Source of the DNA: Sapria himalayana
Taxonomy: Eukaryota > Streptophyta > Magnoliopsida > Malpighiales > Rafflesiaceae
Direction: 5' to 3'
DNA: 64,000 nt
Assembly: GCA_029783825.1 (NCBI GenBank)
Contig: JAREIK010002254.1
Location: 853,169-917,168 of the forward strand
The stretch's first letter is position 1, and every line of letters begins with the position of its first letter. The notes beneath the pieces were generated by a model. The model had not been told where the DNA came from. It was given only the letters and a program-made list of their open reading frames with translations, and did not search any database. Both the position numbers and the translations under genes were made by a program. Below are positions 1-13,750 of this stretch, piece by piece.

Positions 1-478
1 CTCACAATAATAGAGGAGTATGTGACATGGGAGATGATTTTGACTTACTTCAATACCATAAATAGTTAAGATTTGTACTAAATGATTATGTTTTGATCTT
101 CATCTTAGAAGATAAATTTTAAAACAAATGTATTTACAATCAATATTATTGAATTTACTTTTAACTTTAACGAATGTATTTTTTAACTTTAATAATATTA
201 TTGAATTTATAAGATTAGGGGAAGAGATTGATGTCTTTATTTATAATAGAAGCATTCTAACATTTTGTTAATTAAAGATTACTACCCAGCAATTTAGGTT
301 GTTGAATGTGTTTGGATGCATTTGGATGTGCTTATGGATGTGGAAATGCTTATTGATTTTGGGGTAGTAATTTTGCATTTGATTTGGGTGGTTTTGTATT
401 CGCACAATGTGTAATTAATTTTCATAAGTATAGAATAAGCTAAATCTTTTGTAACTAAGAAAAATATATGCCATGCTG
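1..478. other. AT-rich non-coding stretch
   Basis: No reading frame of note, RNA gene or element end could be recognised here. It runs into the minisatellite that follows. Confidence 0.5.
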
Positions 479-655
479 AAGCTCATAGTGGCAAAACATT
501 TCCATGATGGAGCTCATAGTGGCAAAACATTTCCATGATGGAGCTCATAGGGTGAACCATTGTTGTGATTGAGCTTGTAGTGGCAAACCATTGTCATGGT
601 GGTGCTTATGATGGTGAACTATTATTGTGGTGAATCATTACTAGGGTGTGGAAAA
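479..655 (+). repeat. 31-bp minisatellite, about five copies
   Basis: A unit of about 31 bp beginning AGCTCATAGTGGCAAAACAT is repeated head to tail. The first two copies are almost identical (from 479 and about 510); the later ones diverge progressively, as in GAACCATTGTTGTGATTG. Nothing suggests it is coding. Confidence 0.8.
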
Positions 656-802
656 TTATTGCGGGTGCTACCCCCATGCCCCTACAACTTGATCGGGCAG
701 TAATTGAACCTCCCATTGGGCAAAAAAAAGAATTCCTTAATAGAAGTCCTTGTTTAATATATTTTAAAATATAAATAATTAAGTTATTGTACTTAGGGAT
801 TA

Positions 803-905
803 TGTGATGACATTGTCATCATATAATTATGGAATGCATGCATGTGATGGCATAATCATCATATAAATATTGAATGTATGCATGTAATGGCATGTTATTA
901 TGCTT
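803..905 (+). repeat. 40-bp tandem repeat, about 2.5 copies
   Basis: Units start at 803, 843 and 883 with TGTGATG, TGTGATG and TGTAATG, and share CATCATATAA and GCATGCATG blocks. The period is 40 bp. A weak minus-strand reading frame over it is a by-product of the repeat. Confidence 0.7.
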
Positions 906-1684
906 GGAAATGATGGAATGTATAATGATATGTGAAGACATGAATGATGCATGTATGTGACAACTTGTATGATGATCGTGTGTAAATAGTAGATATTTCA
1001 CATAACACTCATACACACACACGTTCATATAAAAATCCACTATTTTAATAAAGAAAATTAAATTAAAATTCTTGTTTTAAGATATATATTTTAGAGGAAT
1101 TATTAATCTAATTTTTTTAAAAAAGGATATTCCTCAATCTTTAAAAATACCTAAGTGGGTGAGGAGATTCATCAAGTATGAATTCAATGGTCTCAATCAC
1201 TAGTTTAAAAGTAATTCAAGTTAGCATGTTGATCATGGTGTCTTCTCCATTTCAAACTAATTAACTAGTAGGTATACTTAGCACAAAGTACCATGAGATA
1301 ATTTTTTGGATTTCTAAAATGAAGTATTTCTCTATTTGAAAGATTAATTTAAGATAGTCAGTTTGGAATTATGCGATAGTATATACTTAGCTATAAATAA
1401 TAGGATTTTCTCAATCTAAGCTACTACTATTATTTATAGGGCCAGAGCAAATTCAACTATTTAGAGTTGTTTGGTATGGCATGTTGCTTGGATAATAAGA
1501 TTAATAGGAATTGGCTTATCTGAATAAAAGATGGATGGTAGACATCCTTCAATCAAGGCATTTTATTCAAAGTGTATTAGATTGATGACTAATTCACTTG
1601 AGGTTTGGAAGAGTGAACCAATACTTGAAATATAATTCAAAGCTAATCAGCTCATTGTAAATTTTTAGGGTTTTTAAAAATAAA
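906..1684. other. AT-rich non-coding stretch upstream of Copia relic
   Basis: No gene recognised. It should hold the 5' LTR or leader of the Copia relic that starts at 1685, but I see no clear primer-binding site or LTR end. Confidence 0.4.
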
Positions 1685-4600
1685 ATGACTTTCAACCCAC
1701 TTGCCACTATTCTCAAAGAAAACAGACTTGATAGAACTAATTATATAGATTGAAAAAGAAACTTTTATATTATTTTAATTGTTGATAACTAAAAGTTTGT
1801 ACTCATAAATCTTTTCCTAGATAAACCTCATGGATGGGTAATCGAATAATTAGCATCAATCCATGACTACTTCTTATGATACAATATGTAATCTCAAAAA
1901 AATAGTTAGGAATTAGTCTCATTCTACTAGGCAGAAGGCTATGAGAATCTAATGAATAATATGATATTTAAAAACTTCCTAGTGAGGAATCATGGTCTAA
2001 AGGTGATTGGTCTTTTGAATGAACTAGAGATCATTGGAGTTGAGATTGATGTAGATTCCTAAATTAATATTATTCTCCAGTCACTGCTAGCTTCATATAA
2101 GTAATTTTGCCTAAACTATAATATGAATAAACTTGATTGGAAACTGACATAATTGGTAAAAGAATTGATATCTATTGAGAGTCACAACAATAAACCATAC
2201 TAATATATTATTGCGAAAAACACTTCTTCTAAACCAAAATATAAGAAGAAAAAGAAATTTTAGAAATATATTCATGCTACAAAATCAACTCCTGAGTCAC
2301 AAGTGGGAGTGAAAAGGCCAAATGGTAATTTTTTTTTATTATAAGCAATCAAGACATTGGAAGTAGCAGTGTCTAGTTTATCTTAACAATATTAATAATC
2401 AAGGTAAATCTCATTTATTAGCAATTTATACATGTTTAGCAATGCTATCTACTGATACCTAGTGTGTATTTATAAAAGTCACTAATCATGTTTATAATTC
2501 TTTATTGTGGTCCTAAGAAACTTGACAACTAAGTGATAGTGAGGTTGGTCTTCACCAATACTATGAATATGTTAGTGATTATAGTAAAATGATATGGTTT
2601 TCATTTTGAGAGTGATATTTTTTTGATTTTGAAAGATGGTCGTAATGTACCTTTCATTAGAAGAAATTTAATTTTGATTTCTAGTTTGGTTACTAATGGA
2701 TAATCTTACTTGTTCAATGATTCTATAACAATCTATTTGAGTAAAAAGATTATCTATTCTAGTATATTAAAAGATAATCTTTATATTATTAGTTTAATTT
2801 CTCCTTCAGTATAATGGGTTGAATTTAATTATACCACCTTTTTTCCATGTAAGAAAAAACAACCTTTAAAAATTAACCAAACTTATCTTTGGCACTTGTG
2901 CCTAGATCATATAAATTTAAACCAAATATCTAGATTATTTAAAGATGGATGTTTGGGTTTATTGAGAGTGGAAATGCTTTTAGTCTATGAATCTTGCTTA
3001 GAAGGAAAAATGACAAAATACTCATTTTTAGCTAAGGGCTATAAGCCAAATAATAGTTAGAATAAGTTCATTCTGCACTATGTGGACTAAAGACTATCCA
3101 AGAAAGAGGTGGTTTTGAGTATTTCATCACATTTATTGATTATTACTTAAGATATGGATATATTTATTTTACATGCTATAGATCTAGAACCTTTAATAAA
3201 TTCAACAATTATAGGAAAAATGGAAAAGTATCTAAATAAATATCTCAAGATATTATGATTTGATAGTGGTGGTGAGTACCTCTTGGGAGAGTCTTGAGAC
3301 TACTTGTTATAACATTGAATTATATCCCAATTTTCTACACTTGGTATTCCATAAGAGATAATATGGTAGAAAGAATGAATAGAACTCTTATGAATATGGT
3401 AAGATCAATGATAAATTATTCAAAAATGTTTGATTCCTTTTGAGGATATGGATTAGAAAAAATAGCTTATGTTCTGAACGTGGTCGCATCTAAATCAGTA
3501 CCTACTACTCCAACTAAATTATAAACTAGATGCAAGCCTAGTCTAAAACACATTCATTTGTGGGGTTTCCCAGCACATGTGCTAAAACTTATAAGTTAGA
3601 CATTGGATATCCAAGAAGAACCAAACAAGGTTTATTTTATAGTCTAAAGGAGCAAAAGTTCATTGTTAACAATAATGTATGATTCCTAAAAGAAAACTAT
3701 AAAACACGTCACAACATAATAGAATGATTGTTCAATATATCTCATTACATCAACGTAATAGAATGCTTTTTAATGTCTTAATGATGGTATTGATATTGGA
3801 CCTTATAAATTTATCATTAACATGCTAGTTGCACAATCAGAGGGTGATGATCATAATAGTTCACAGAAATTAGTTTCTATATAATGTGGCACTAAAATTA
3901 TAGAACTGAGAGAGGTATCTCATTGTAGTGCGAGGGTTATTCATCAACCTACATATTATAAAGTCTTGAGAAAGTCTTGTGATAGGAATCATGTTGAAGT
4001 AAATACTGGTCATAGTAACTATGACAAAGTGCTTAAAGATAAAGATGCATAACTTTGGAAAAAAATGCAATGAAATTAGGAGATGTAATCTATGCACTCT
4101 AATTATGTAAAAGATCTTATGGAACCACCGGAAAGGATAAAATCCATTTAGTGTAGGTGGATCTATTAAAAAAAAGGAATAGATGATCACATTAAGACTT
4201 ATAAGATTGGAATTATTGCAAAATACTTTACTCAAAAGGTGAGTCAATTATGAGGAAATCTTTGTGCTAGTGCCAATGTTGAAATCTATCCAGATTCTCT
4301 TATCCATTATAACTCATTATGACGATGAAATTTGATAGATGGACATAAAACTATATTTTTGAATAGACATTTTGAAGAATGCATCTATATGATACAACTT
4401 GATGGTTTTATAAAAAATAGCCAAGAGTGTTTATTGAGTAAATTATAGAAGTCCATTTATGAATGAAATAATCATCTATATATTGGGATACTCACTTTGA
4501 TCAAACCATTAAGTTTTATGACTTTGATTAGCGTCAGGATGAGTATTGTGTGTATAAGAAGCATAGTGGTAGTATGGTGATATTCTTTGTATTATATATT

Positions 4601-4870
4601 GATGAAATAATGTGAGTGTTTTGTCTTCATTCAAGGTGGTTGTCCAATCAATTTGATATGATAGGCTTAGGAGAAGCTGATCATATTCTTAAGATTAAGC
4701 TTTTGTGATATTATAAACAAGAAATATTAGACTTGTCTCAGACTATTCATATCAATCCAAAATTGAATCATTTTAGTAAGTAAGAAAGGTTTTCTTCTTT
4801 TTAGACATAGAATAACTCTATTAAAAGATCAGTGTCTCAAAATCCCTTATGAGATAGAAATTCATTTATA
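1685..4870 (+). mobile_element. Decayed Copia retrotransposon polyprotein (gag to RT)
   Basis: Translation with many stops follows a Ty1/Copia polyprotein in order. The gag start at 1685 reads MTFNPLATILKENRLD and then NYID*KRN, a conserved Trp codon having become TGA. Around 2885-3010 is the GAG-pre-integrase motif (TYLWHLCLDHINLN, then ESCLEGKMTK). Integrase fragments follow at 3060-3430, including DSGGEYL near 3260. Reverse transcriptase runs from about 4290 to 4870: an MDIKL block, a degraded YG(L)KQ region and LYIDE where YVDD is expected. RNase H and the 3' LTR are missing; homology stops where repeat copy A begins. Many stops are G-to-A or C-to-T type, as expected for a silenced, methylated element. 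It cannot encode a working protein. Confidence 0.85.
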
Positions 4871-7200
4871 TTTCAAAATTTTCTTTTACTTTTTGTTCAT
4901 TAGCTTCTAAAGTTTAAATCTCAAACTATTATGTGTTTGGATTTCATTCATTATCATGAGTATTCTTGGAAACTTGACCACAACACATATAATTATATGA
5001 TTGACCACTCTAAGTTATTCTCATTCAATAGTCCTTGAACAAATAAAGATATTGTCAAGCTTGTAAAATTTTCACTCTTAGATATTATTGGAAATTTTAT
5101 TTTGTAATGACACTAGTTATATTTACCCCAAATTAGAAGGAGAATGCTTATCTTTCATTTACCCCAAATTTTTGACTCTTAAGTTATTTCTAAGCTTGTC
5201 AAGCTTCTAAAGTTAAAAAAAATAATTATGAGGAGAATGATGTATCCCAAATCCCAATAAATAATTTCATAGTTTGTAATTAATTATCTTTTTAAAATAA
5301 TAAGATCATGTAATGACCTCTATTGGTTCAAGCATTTTAATCTTCATTTAAAAATATTATTTTTATTATTTTAAAATAAAATTTTATCATCCTTTCCATG
5401 TGAAATTTATCATGTAACAAAACATTGTTATCTTTTATTTCTAAATCTTTTACTATGATCCTTAGTAATATTTGGAGTCTATGTAGATATCTACTTCTTA
5501 AAAAACTTAATCTGAATTTATTAGATGATATAAGATTCTATTGAATTTATTTGATGAAAGAAGAAAATGAAATTGTAACAAACCACAAGGGGATATGAAG
5601 TTCATATATAAATCCATATTTAGTCAAAAAATTTTGATGTGAAACTTTGTTGATGCACCCCCTAGGCCCACATGCCTAGAACTTGTAATCTAGAGCATGG
5701 GGTTATGTCACATGTAGGCCCACAGGCATACATGTGACTCATAATCACTCTAATATTATCTTGGGATTGAGATAACAAATAATCATAAAGGCATTATATT
5801 GACATGACTTATGAACTCGATATGTCTTTGATATTTTCTCATAAGTTAGTATTATGAGTTGTACTCTAACAAATATCTATATTGAGCTAGATATTGATCT
5901 TTTGTCTGATGTGGGTCATTCATTTGATTTGATTATAAATAATTGAAAAATCAAGAAATGACTACTTATATAGACTATAAGTATATCTGCTAGAGTATAA
6001 TACAAAAGACTAATATCTAAGAGAATATTTGAAACATACCTTTTTTGTGACAATATAATATCTCAAAAAATATATGTCATCTAAATTTTTCAAAATTATT
6101 TAAGACTTCCAAGAATTTTTACCTAAAATTCTGATTGAAGATACTCTCATCAACTTGAGTAATTCCTAACTCATCATTTTTTTATCTGAATATTGTTCAC
6201 ATATATGATCAACAAAAATAAAATTCTATCTAAAATCTTATGAAAAAAATAAGAAAATAGTATATAACTCATCTATGCAAACCAAATGAGACAACTATCA
6301 TTGAAAATTTGGCAAACCAAGTACTCGAGGATTGATTTATGCTGCATGAGGCATTCCACATTCTGTAAAGTATAAATTGGATATGAGTACTATGTCTAGG
6401 CTCAAAACTCAGGTAGACCATAGATGTGATATCATCCATTTGTGAGAAGCAGCATGTGATATTATAATCTGAACTAAGTCCATCTTGAACATTTTAGAGA
6501 AAGTGACCTAATAATTATTTTTAAAAATTTGAGTAAATTTTTTCACAATAAGTTGTCTTCTGAAAATCTATCTTACATTATGATTTATCTTCATTGTAAA
6601 TATTCTTCGACAAGTAACAATAGATATTCTCAAAATTTGGGATAATTATTCTCAAGTTCTATTGGAGTCAATCGTATTTATCTATTTCACCATGATTCCA
6701 CATTTTCCTAAATGATATAATGTTTTCGAATAAGACTTGATATTCTAATATCATCAAGAAAAGTAATAAAAGAGGAAAAAATAGAAGAAATGCATGGGTA
6801 ACAAAATCTATAAAACAAGGGGCTGAGTATTATTATCTTAATGATACTAAAAAATCAAAATTACAAAAGTAGACTGCATGTTCTTCTGATTTCTTAGACA
6901 CTTTTCTTTATTTTGAATAGGTTATACATGTTTTTTTTTCTTTAAATTAGCTTTAAAATTTGGGTGATCAAGTTTCCCAGCCCCCATCTTATTTAGAGTT
7001 GCAGCTAGAATAATCCAAGGGGCTACTATCTCATATTGACTAGATGAGGTTTCATTCTCTTAGGAAATCTCACTCTTCATAAAATCAATCTATTATGTAC
7101 TTGGTACATATAATGACTTGAGTGGAGAATCATAATAATTTGAGCAACTTGTTAAGAAGTAGATGAGAGATGATACTCCCTCTTTGTTGCAGAACCAAAT
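4868..7200. repeat. Dispersed repeat, copy A (paired with 62187-64000)
   Basis: From about 4868 the sequence aligns collinearly with 62187-64000 over roughly 1.7 kb. Shared landmarks are TTAGCTTCTAAAGTTTAAAT, TTCTTGGAAACYTGACCACA, CCCAATAAATAATTTCATAG, CACATGCCTAG followed by CTAGAGCATRGGGTTAT, and the stretch around 6300-6400. The distal part carries a minus-strand Copia reverse-transcriptase relic. The proximal part (4868-5900) is non-coding and could be an LTR or 3' flank of that retroelement. The same RT part recurs at 58.6-60.2 kb. The exact right limit is uncertain. Confidence 0.75.
6050..6400 (-). pseudogene. Copia reverse transcriptase fragment
   Basis: The reverse complement of 6300-6380 reads STWFAKFSMIVVSFGL in one frame, matching the conserved Copia RT segment that follows the YGLKQ box (consensus form PRAWFxKFsxxvxxFG). 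The YGLKQ box itself is unrecognisable. The segment recurs at 63720-63800 and 59110-59180. Stops and frameshifts are frequent. Confidence 0.65.
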
Positions 7201-7929
7201 GGGTCTTAAAAGTAGTAAAAAATAATAAGGGATACATTGATCTCTTATGAATCTTTATTGTTCTAGGCTGATTAGAGTTTCAACTATAAGTGGAAATTTG
7301 GGAAGGGGGAGGAGAGAGGGTAAGAGTAAAAAGAAAAATAGAAAACTTTAGTAATGAGAAAAAACTATTTTAATAGTATAAAATCGACCAATTATGTGTC
7401 ATGATTAGTTAGGGTTTCAGCCATGTTCAAAATTGAGAAGTGAGGAGACGAGAGGGAGAGAAAGATTAGAAAGAAAATATATATATAATTTTATAAATAA
7501 CTTAAAAATAGTTTTAAAAATATAACACCCATGATATATATCATTTGAGGCAGCCAATATGTTACATCCATGATATATATCATTTGAGGCAGCCAATATG
7601 TTGGGTGTGCATGCTTTTTCTCAAAAACAATGAAAGGAAAAAAAATTAAACAACAATGAAAAATAAAACAAAATCTCAACATCTCTTTCAAGTGTATACC
7701 CATATGCATCTTGCTATTAGCTTGCTTACTAATTTTTAAATGACATCACAAGGATGATTAGATGTTGTATTTAACCCACATAAATGAGAAAAATAAAAAA
7801 TATAAACACTCTAATGATGTCAATGTACTACCCAAGCTTATATGTATAATGAAAAATGTAATTAGGGTATCCAAGTTGGGTGATCCCATCAAAAGTATGA
7901 AAAATAAAATAAAACAAATATATTACAAG
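7201..7929. other. AT-rich stretch with a 39-bp tandem duplication
   Basis: No gene recognised. Between 7529 and 7606 a 39-bp unit containing CATGATATATATCATTTGAG and CAGCCAATATGTT occurs twice, nearly identical; in a minus-strand frame it gives a 13-residue repeat, which I regard as non-coding. Purine-rich segments at 7300-7340 and 7440-7480 resemble each other loosely. Confidence 0.6.
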
Positions 7930-10900
7930 TGATAACTAGCACACCATTCAGTGGGTTGAGGCCTCTTCAAGATTGGAGAAGAGAAAGGTGAGTTGGAGCC
8001 TCTTCAAGGTCTTTGTAATGATATCTTCTGAATGTTTTATTATCTGAATATATGTTGTAACAATGGACACATCTTGGATCTTCTCTATGAAGATAAAATT
8101 ATGTATCTATATGTGTTTCATATGCTTGTGAAATACCAAGTTAGAGGTTATATACCTCATTACATGCATGTCATAATAAAGGTTAGTAGTAGGATAGGGT
8201 ACATACCCAATTTTCTTAAACATGTGTTACATCCAAAGTATCTTATAAGTAACTATCACTACTATTTTGAACTCTTAATTTGTACTAGATCTCGAAATAA
8301 ATATCTATTTTTTAGTTTTTAAGGAGTCAAGGTTATCGATATAAAAAAATATAAGACCTTATCGTAAGCCTCCTCTCAATACATTCTAGTGCTCAACACA
8401 AATTTGAATGTTATGTCAACTATAAGTGCTCAAAATTCTTGAAAGAGATCCTATGTCCTAGAGATTTTTTCAATTGGTTCAGTATATGAAAAGTTGTGTC
8501 AAAGACACAAGGTAAATCTACCAAGTAATATCTAGAAAATAACTAATAATATTAACTATGTATGTTATATTTGATCTAGTTATAATAAGATAATTATTTT
8601 TTTATATAATTCTTTTATAAGTAGTAGAGTCGACTAAAAGTTCACATAAAAAATGAAGCTAGTATCTATATCAGAAAGAGTATTTGCTATAATAGAACCA
8701 TGAAAGAATAACCTTTATAAGCATATAAAATTCACATCTCCTCAGAGATAAACTCTTCATAGAATAAATCTTCTTTAGACAAAGAAAGTCTCTAAGTCTC
8801 TTAAGGTTTTTCATCATAAACTATGCTTAAGGTACTCATTGATTTGGGTGGTCCCCAACATCATCTATCATAATCATACTATCATCAACATAGAAATTCA
8901 GCAAAATCACACTACTATCATAGCTCCTCTATAAAAATAAAAAATGCATCTAATACACATATGTAACCCCAAACAAAGTATTTTCCTATGGTTGTGAAAA
9001 ATTTACAGATCAAGCTCTCAGTGATCACTTCATACCATACAATGCCTTTTATAATTTACAAACTACAATTAATTTGTGTTGCATTCTTCAATTCTTGTTG
9101 GTGTATCTTTCTATTAAAAGATAATGCAATAGAAATAAATTCATACTGAGGCCATCTTGGAAACTGAAGAGAGTATCCTTGTAGTTCATAATAAATGTTT
9201 GAATAAATTATTTCACTACAAGTATTGTCTTAAGGTGGTCTATCTTTACCTCTGTATCTTCCTAAATGATATAATGCCTCAAAAGGAGACTTGAGTGTCT
9301 AGGTATCATAAAGAAAAGTAATCAAAAACAAAACAAAAAAATAAAACAAGAATATGATAATACCTATGAGAATGGATGCTGATTGAAACTTATATGTTTC
9401 TTTTGAAGAGTGATCAAATGGTTAGGATCAGAGGGATTGGCTACAAGAACATCTAACTTCTTGGTAAACTTTAAATCCTCAGTGGTTAAGTCTCTTATTA
9501 TTGAATTTTATATGAGCTGACCTATACTTTTGAAGACACATGGAATCCTATGTCATTTTCACATGAAAGAGAGCTACCTTCTTGAGAAATATTACTTTTG
9601 CTAGAATCAACATGATATGTATTTGTTGGTAGATGTGATGACTCAATGGGAGTAACATCATATTGTGTAAGTTGTTTAGTATAGCTGATGAGTAACTCTC
9701 TCTTCCTAAGCTTGTTAAAAAATGAGTCTTATTCAAAACAAGAAATAATATGAGAGTATGATAATACCTATGAGATTAGGAGCTAAGTACAACTCATATA
9801 TCTCTTTCAGAGAGTGATTGAAGGGTCAAGATCATAAGAACTAACTGTATGATTATCTAACTTCTTAGTAGACTCATCTTTGGTCTTAGTAGGTTGGGTA
9901 TATCCCTCACACCAACTATAAACTCTAAGTCTTGAGTGGTCAAGTCTCTTAGTTACTGACTCAATATGAGCCTATACTAGGAAAGACCCATGGACTAATA
10001 TGTCATTTAAGAATGAAGGAGATCCTCATTTTCAAGACACATTACTTTTTCTAGAATCAACATGATCTATATTTATTAGTAACTATAATGACTCCAAGAG
10101 AGTAATATTATACTGAATACCAACATATTTAGATATATCAGATGAATGACTCCCTACTAACTAATGGTTTAGGTAGGTATACATGTAAGGAAGAAAAAAT
10201 ATTGGATTTAGGTGCAATATTTAAGTCATAGTCAATAAGAATAATATCTGGACTTATTAAAATTTTAATAGTTTTTGGAAAAAAAATACTTAAATTCTTT
10301 CTAAATACTACAATATCTAAGGAAGACACATCTTAAGGTCCTAAATACCAACTTATCCCATCTCAGAAAGCAATTGAGAATAAAATAAATAAATCTAAAA
10401 ATAATGGGAGGTAAGCTAAATAATTTCTTTACAAGATATAAAATATGAAAGGATATGAACTGAGAAATGATAGAAGATGACAAATAAATAGCTATGTATG
10501 AAAATTATTTTGGAATACTCTTTCTAAGTAGAAGTATCTAATTCATCTCAAATAAATGTCTATTCTTTTTTTTAGTAACTCTATTCTTTTGGAATGTATT
10601 GGTGTAGTAAGTGTAGTATATCATCTTATTGTCCATTCATTAAGTACTAAATTTATCTAACATATAATCTAATATATTTTAATTTTTTTATATATTTTTA
10701 TAAAATTTTTTGTTTATCATTTTATGAAATATATGAAAAATAAAAAAAAATATGATCTATCATGATATATATATATATATATACATATCCATGTATATCT
10801 CAAGTTGCCAATAATGAAAATAATCAAATAAAAAAAATTGATCAAATAAGACTAACATGTTGAATAAAAAGCTCTATTAAAATTTACTAACTAATATACC

Positions 10901-11600
10901 TCACTTGTGTGTCAAAATACCCTTAAAACTTTGATAAATACTCTCAACTAGGCCAATGATAGGTGACCAAGCTAAGAATGCACTAGTAAAAAACCCAATA
11001 CTTTAAAATATCTAGAAAAAGATATTATCATCAAAAAGAAAACATACAACATATCCTACTTTAATCAAAATAGTCTTCCTCAAAGTTCCTTCATTCTATA
11101 AATAAATATTAGTAGAAGTAAAAATAAACTTTGAGTTAATTTGTTAGGAAAGATAACTCATAGATAGTAAATTAACAAGATATAATCAAGAATGATCATG
11201 ACACTAATAAGTAACAAAAATTAACTGGAATACAATTATATCTATTTTCTTATGAATAATTTTTATTGGCTAGAATAATATTTTTTAAACAAGAAAAGAA
11301 TATAAAGAATTACTAGTAATAAGAATATTAGTTATTGTGCAGATAATCTAAGTTTGAAGTGAGTACAATTGAAATAACTAGTGATACCTTAAAGGAGGAA
11401 GGAATTCAATGTTATCTTAGGAAAAAATTTTGTATGTTTTTTTCTAGTTAGTGTAAGTATCATGTTAAGTGAATTCTATGCAGATCCTTGGATGACTCTT
11501 TTCTGGAGTTTGTGTCTCTCAGTACTACATAAAGTTATCAACCTCCTTTTTAGAAATAATATTTAATAATCATCTCTTGGGGCCTTTTTTCCAACCATGC
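7930..11600 (-). mobile_element. Decayed Copia element, minus strand, relic 1
   Basis: Read on the minus strand, high coordinates first, the parts come in Copia order. A gag-like block lies near 11.4-11.6 kb. Integrase C-terminal half is at about 10490-10640, where the reverse complement shows the degraded KNRHLL.xTR....PKYFW region. The integrase-RT linker is at 9320-10200 and appears twice (9320-9735 and 9740-10150). RT is at 8770-9110: VCKL*KALYGM*SLRA near 9030-9070 and FYVDDS near 8890, the YVDD catalytic box. RNase H is near 8000-8330, with LGISQAYETHIDT matching the conserved HERTKHID-type motif. The plus-strand open frame at 8032-8322 is a shadow of this. Every domain is interrupted by stops. 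Confidence 0.75.
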
Positions 11601-12149
11601 ATGCACTATAAAAAAAATTTTTCATATAATTATATTCAAGATGTATCATAATTCAGAAATCAATTTGCCAATTGAAATTATGCTTTCCCCAAGTCGAAAC
11701 TCTAAAATGGACTTCAAAATAATTTGGGATTTCTAAAATTAGTGTTTCAAGACACCTGAAGGCAAACTCATAATAATTTTCGTCTAAACCAAGCCCTTAT
11801 ATTAAGGGTTGATAGATTCCTCCAATTAAAACAAGTGCAACCTCATTTGTATAGAGGTCATTTTGGTCAATGAAAAGAAAATATCTTGGCAATCCATATC
11901 AATCATGTAAGTGAAGTCCTCGTAGTAAGTCTCATCTTCAAGTGCTTTATCTTTCCTTCGAGATTTGTCTTCGTAGTGACATCCACCAACAACCAACAAT
12001 AGATATTTTTGAAATTCAAGATACTAATTCCTAAGTCATGTTTGAATGGATAATGTTTATCTCTTTCAACATACTTTGACACCATCATGTGAGCAATAAT
12101 ATCTCAAAATGAGATTTTTTTTATCCTAGTATTATCAATATAAATAGTA
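11601..12149. other. Unassigned sequence between Copia relics
   Basis: Contains a 61-codon minus-strand open frame (11903-12088) that I do not recognise. By position it may belong to another RT or linker fragment of the same Copia family. No other structure seen. Confidence 0.4.
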
Positions 12150-13750
12150 AAATAGGTAGAAAAAAAATGTGAGAATGTCAATACTTGTGAAATAGAGTGC
12201 TAAGTACAACTACTATATTTTTTCTATAAAGTGATTAAGAGATTAAGCCCAAAAAAGCTAACTACAAGATATTTGACTTTTTTGGAGACTCTCTGCCATT
12301 TTGAATAAGTTTTATATGTTGTATTATTCTAGTAAAACCTCTAAGTCTTCAATAGCTCATCTTGAGCCAAAACTAGAATACATTCATGAATTAACAAATT
12401 TTTTGGACACGAGTGAGATTTTGTCTTAATTATCTCAAGAATCAACCTAATATATATTTGTTAGTACATACATTAAATCAATATGAGTATCATGATAATG
12501 TTAATAAAAAAATTAAAATGTAGCCAACATGTAACTCTCTCCTAGTTAGAGGACCTAGAAAAATTATAAAAAATAATGAAAAATAATAGATTTAGATATA
12601 TTTTATAGATTTTATTTTTTATAGATTTTATTAAAAAATAAATTTTACTCAAAAAAGATAATATTAATGCTCATTTTTAATAATAAATCTCATGTGAATA
12701 ATATTTATAGATAATTAAAAAACTAAGCAATTTATTCTTAACTATTATATGTGCTATCTTGACACATCATAGAGATAGATTCTCAATAAAATAAGTCCTC
12801 TCAGACATTACGAGATAAACTAAATAATTTTTATTAAGATATTAAATTTGAAAGGGGGACACAATGAGAAATAATATAAAAAATATTTTGGTGATGATGT
12901 GATCCATGATCAGAAATATATTTTTCAAAAATATTTCGAAACAAATATGCCAAATAGTATCTTTGTCATCTTAATTAAATATGTATTATTTTTTTTAGTA
13001 ATTATATTTTCTCAGGAGTTGCTAGTACATTATGTTTGGTGTATAATGTCATAATTAGTATCATAAATGTTAAAATTATCAAACATATACTAGAATATTT
13101 TATCACTTTAAATAATTTTTATGTTTTTATTAAATTGATTTTTTATATTTATGAAATAATTCAAAAAAATTATTATTTAAATTAGAAAAGGATTAATCCT
13201 TTAAAATGCATATAATCATCAATGAATGGAACACAATATCTAAATCTCTCTTGAGTTTTATCTCTATTAGGTCTTCATATATTTGAATGTATCATGAATA
13301 ATGAGTTATTTCTCACATAAATCTAGTAGACATGAAAAGAAGTTTTGATATATTTTTCTACCTGACTTGTTTTACACTCTAATATAAAAATATTTATAAT
13401 CTTAAAATTCTATAGTTTTAACTTGATTAATGATGAGTGACTAAGTCAATTAATAGTAAATGATTGATCAATGATTCACAATCATCTAGTAGGGTATTCT
13501 ATGATTTATGTGATTTACTTCTAGATAGATAATTCATGAGTCTGAAATAAGAAAATGAGTCACAAAAATTATAATATTAGGAGGATGGAAAATATCTGTT
13601 ATTATATTAGAGAAGAGTTTTGTGTACTCTTCTTTAGTAAATACCATTATTAAATAAGTATATGATAACCCTTGGATAACTTTGATAGTGAGTTTTCCAT
13701 TCTAAATATTTTATTGTGCTCTAGGCTATAATTTGATGTGTTATTTCTAC
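12150..13750 (-). mobile_element. Decayed Copia fragment, minus strand, relic 2
   Basis: The 12150-12560 stretch repeats the integrase-RT linker seen at 9320-10150 (shared words such as GCTAAGTACAACT, CAAGAATCAACMTRATAT and TATTTGTTAGTA). The 12890-13040 stretch repeats the integrase segment at 10490-10640. The 13590-13720 stretch resembles the gag-like block at 11400-11600 (GATAACCCTTGGATAACT against GCAGATCCTTGGATGACT). The order matches relic 1, so this is a second, shorter copy. Confidence 0.6.

Noticed and set aside
479..655. CRISPR-like array
   Set aside because: Repeats are contiguous without unique spacers, and the sequence is plant nuclear; it is a minisatellite.
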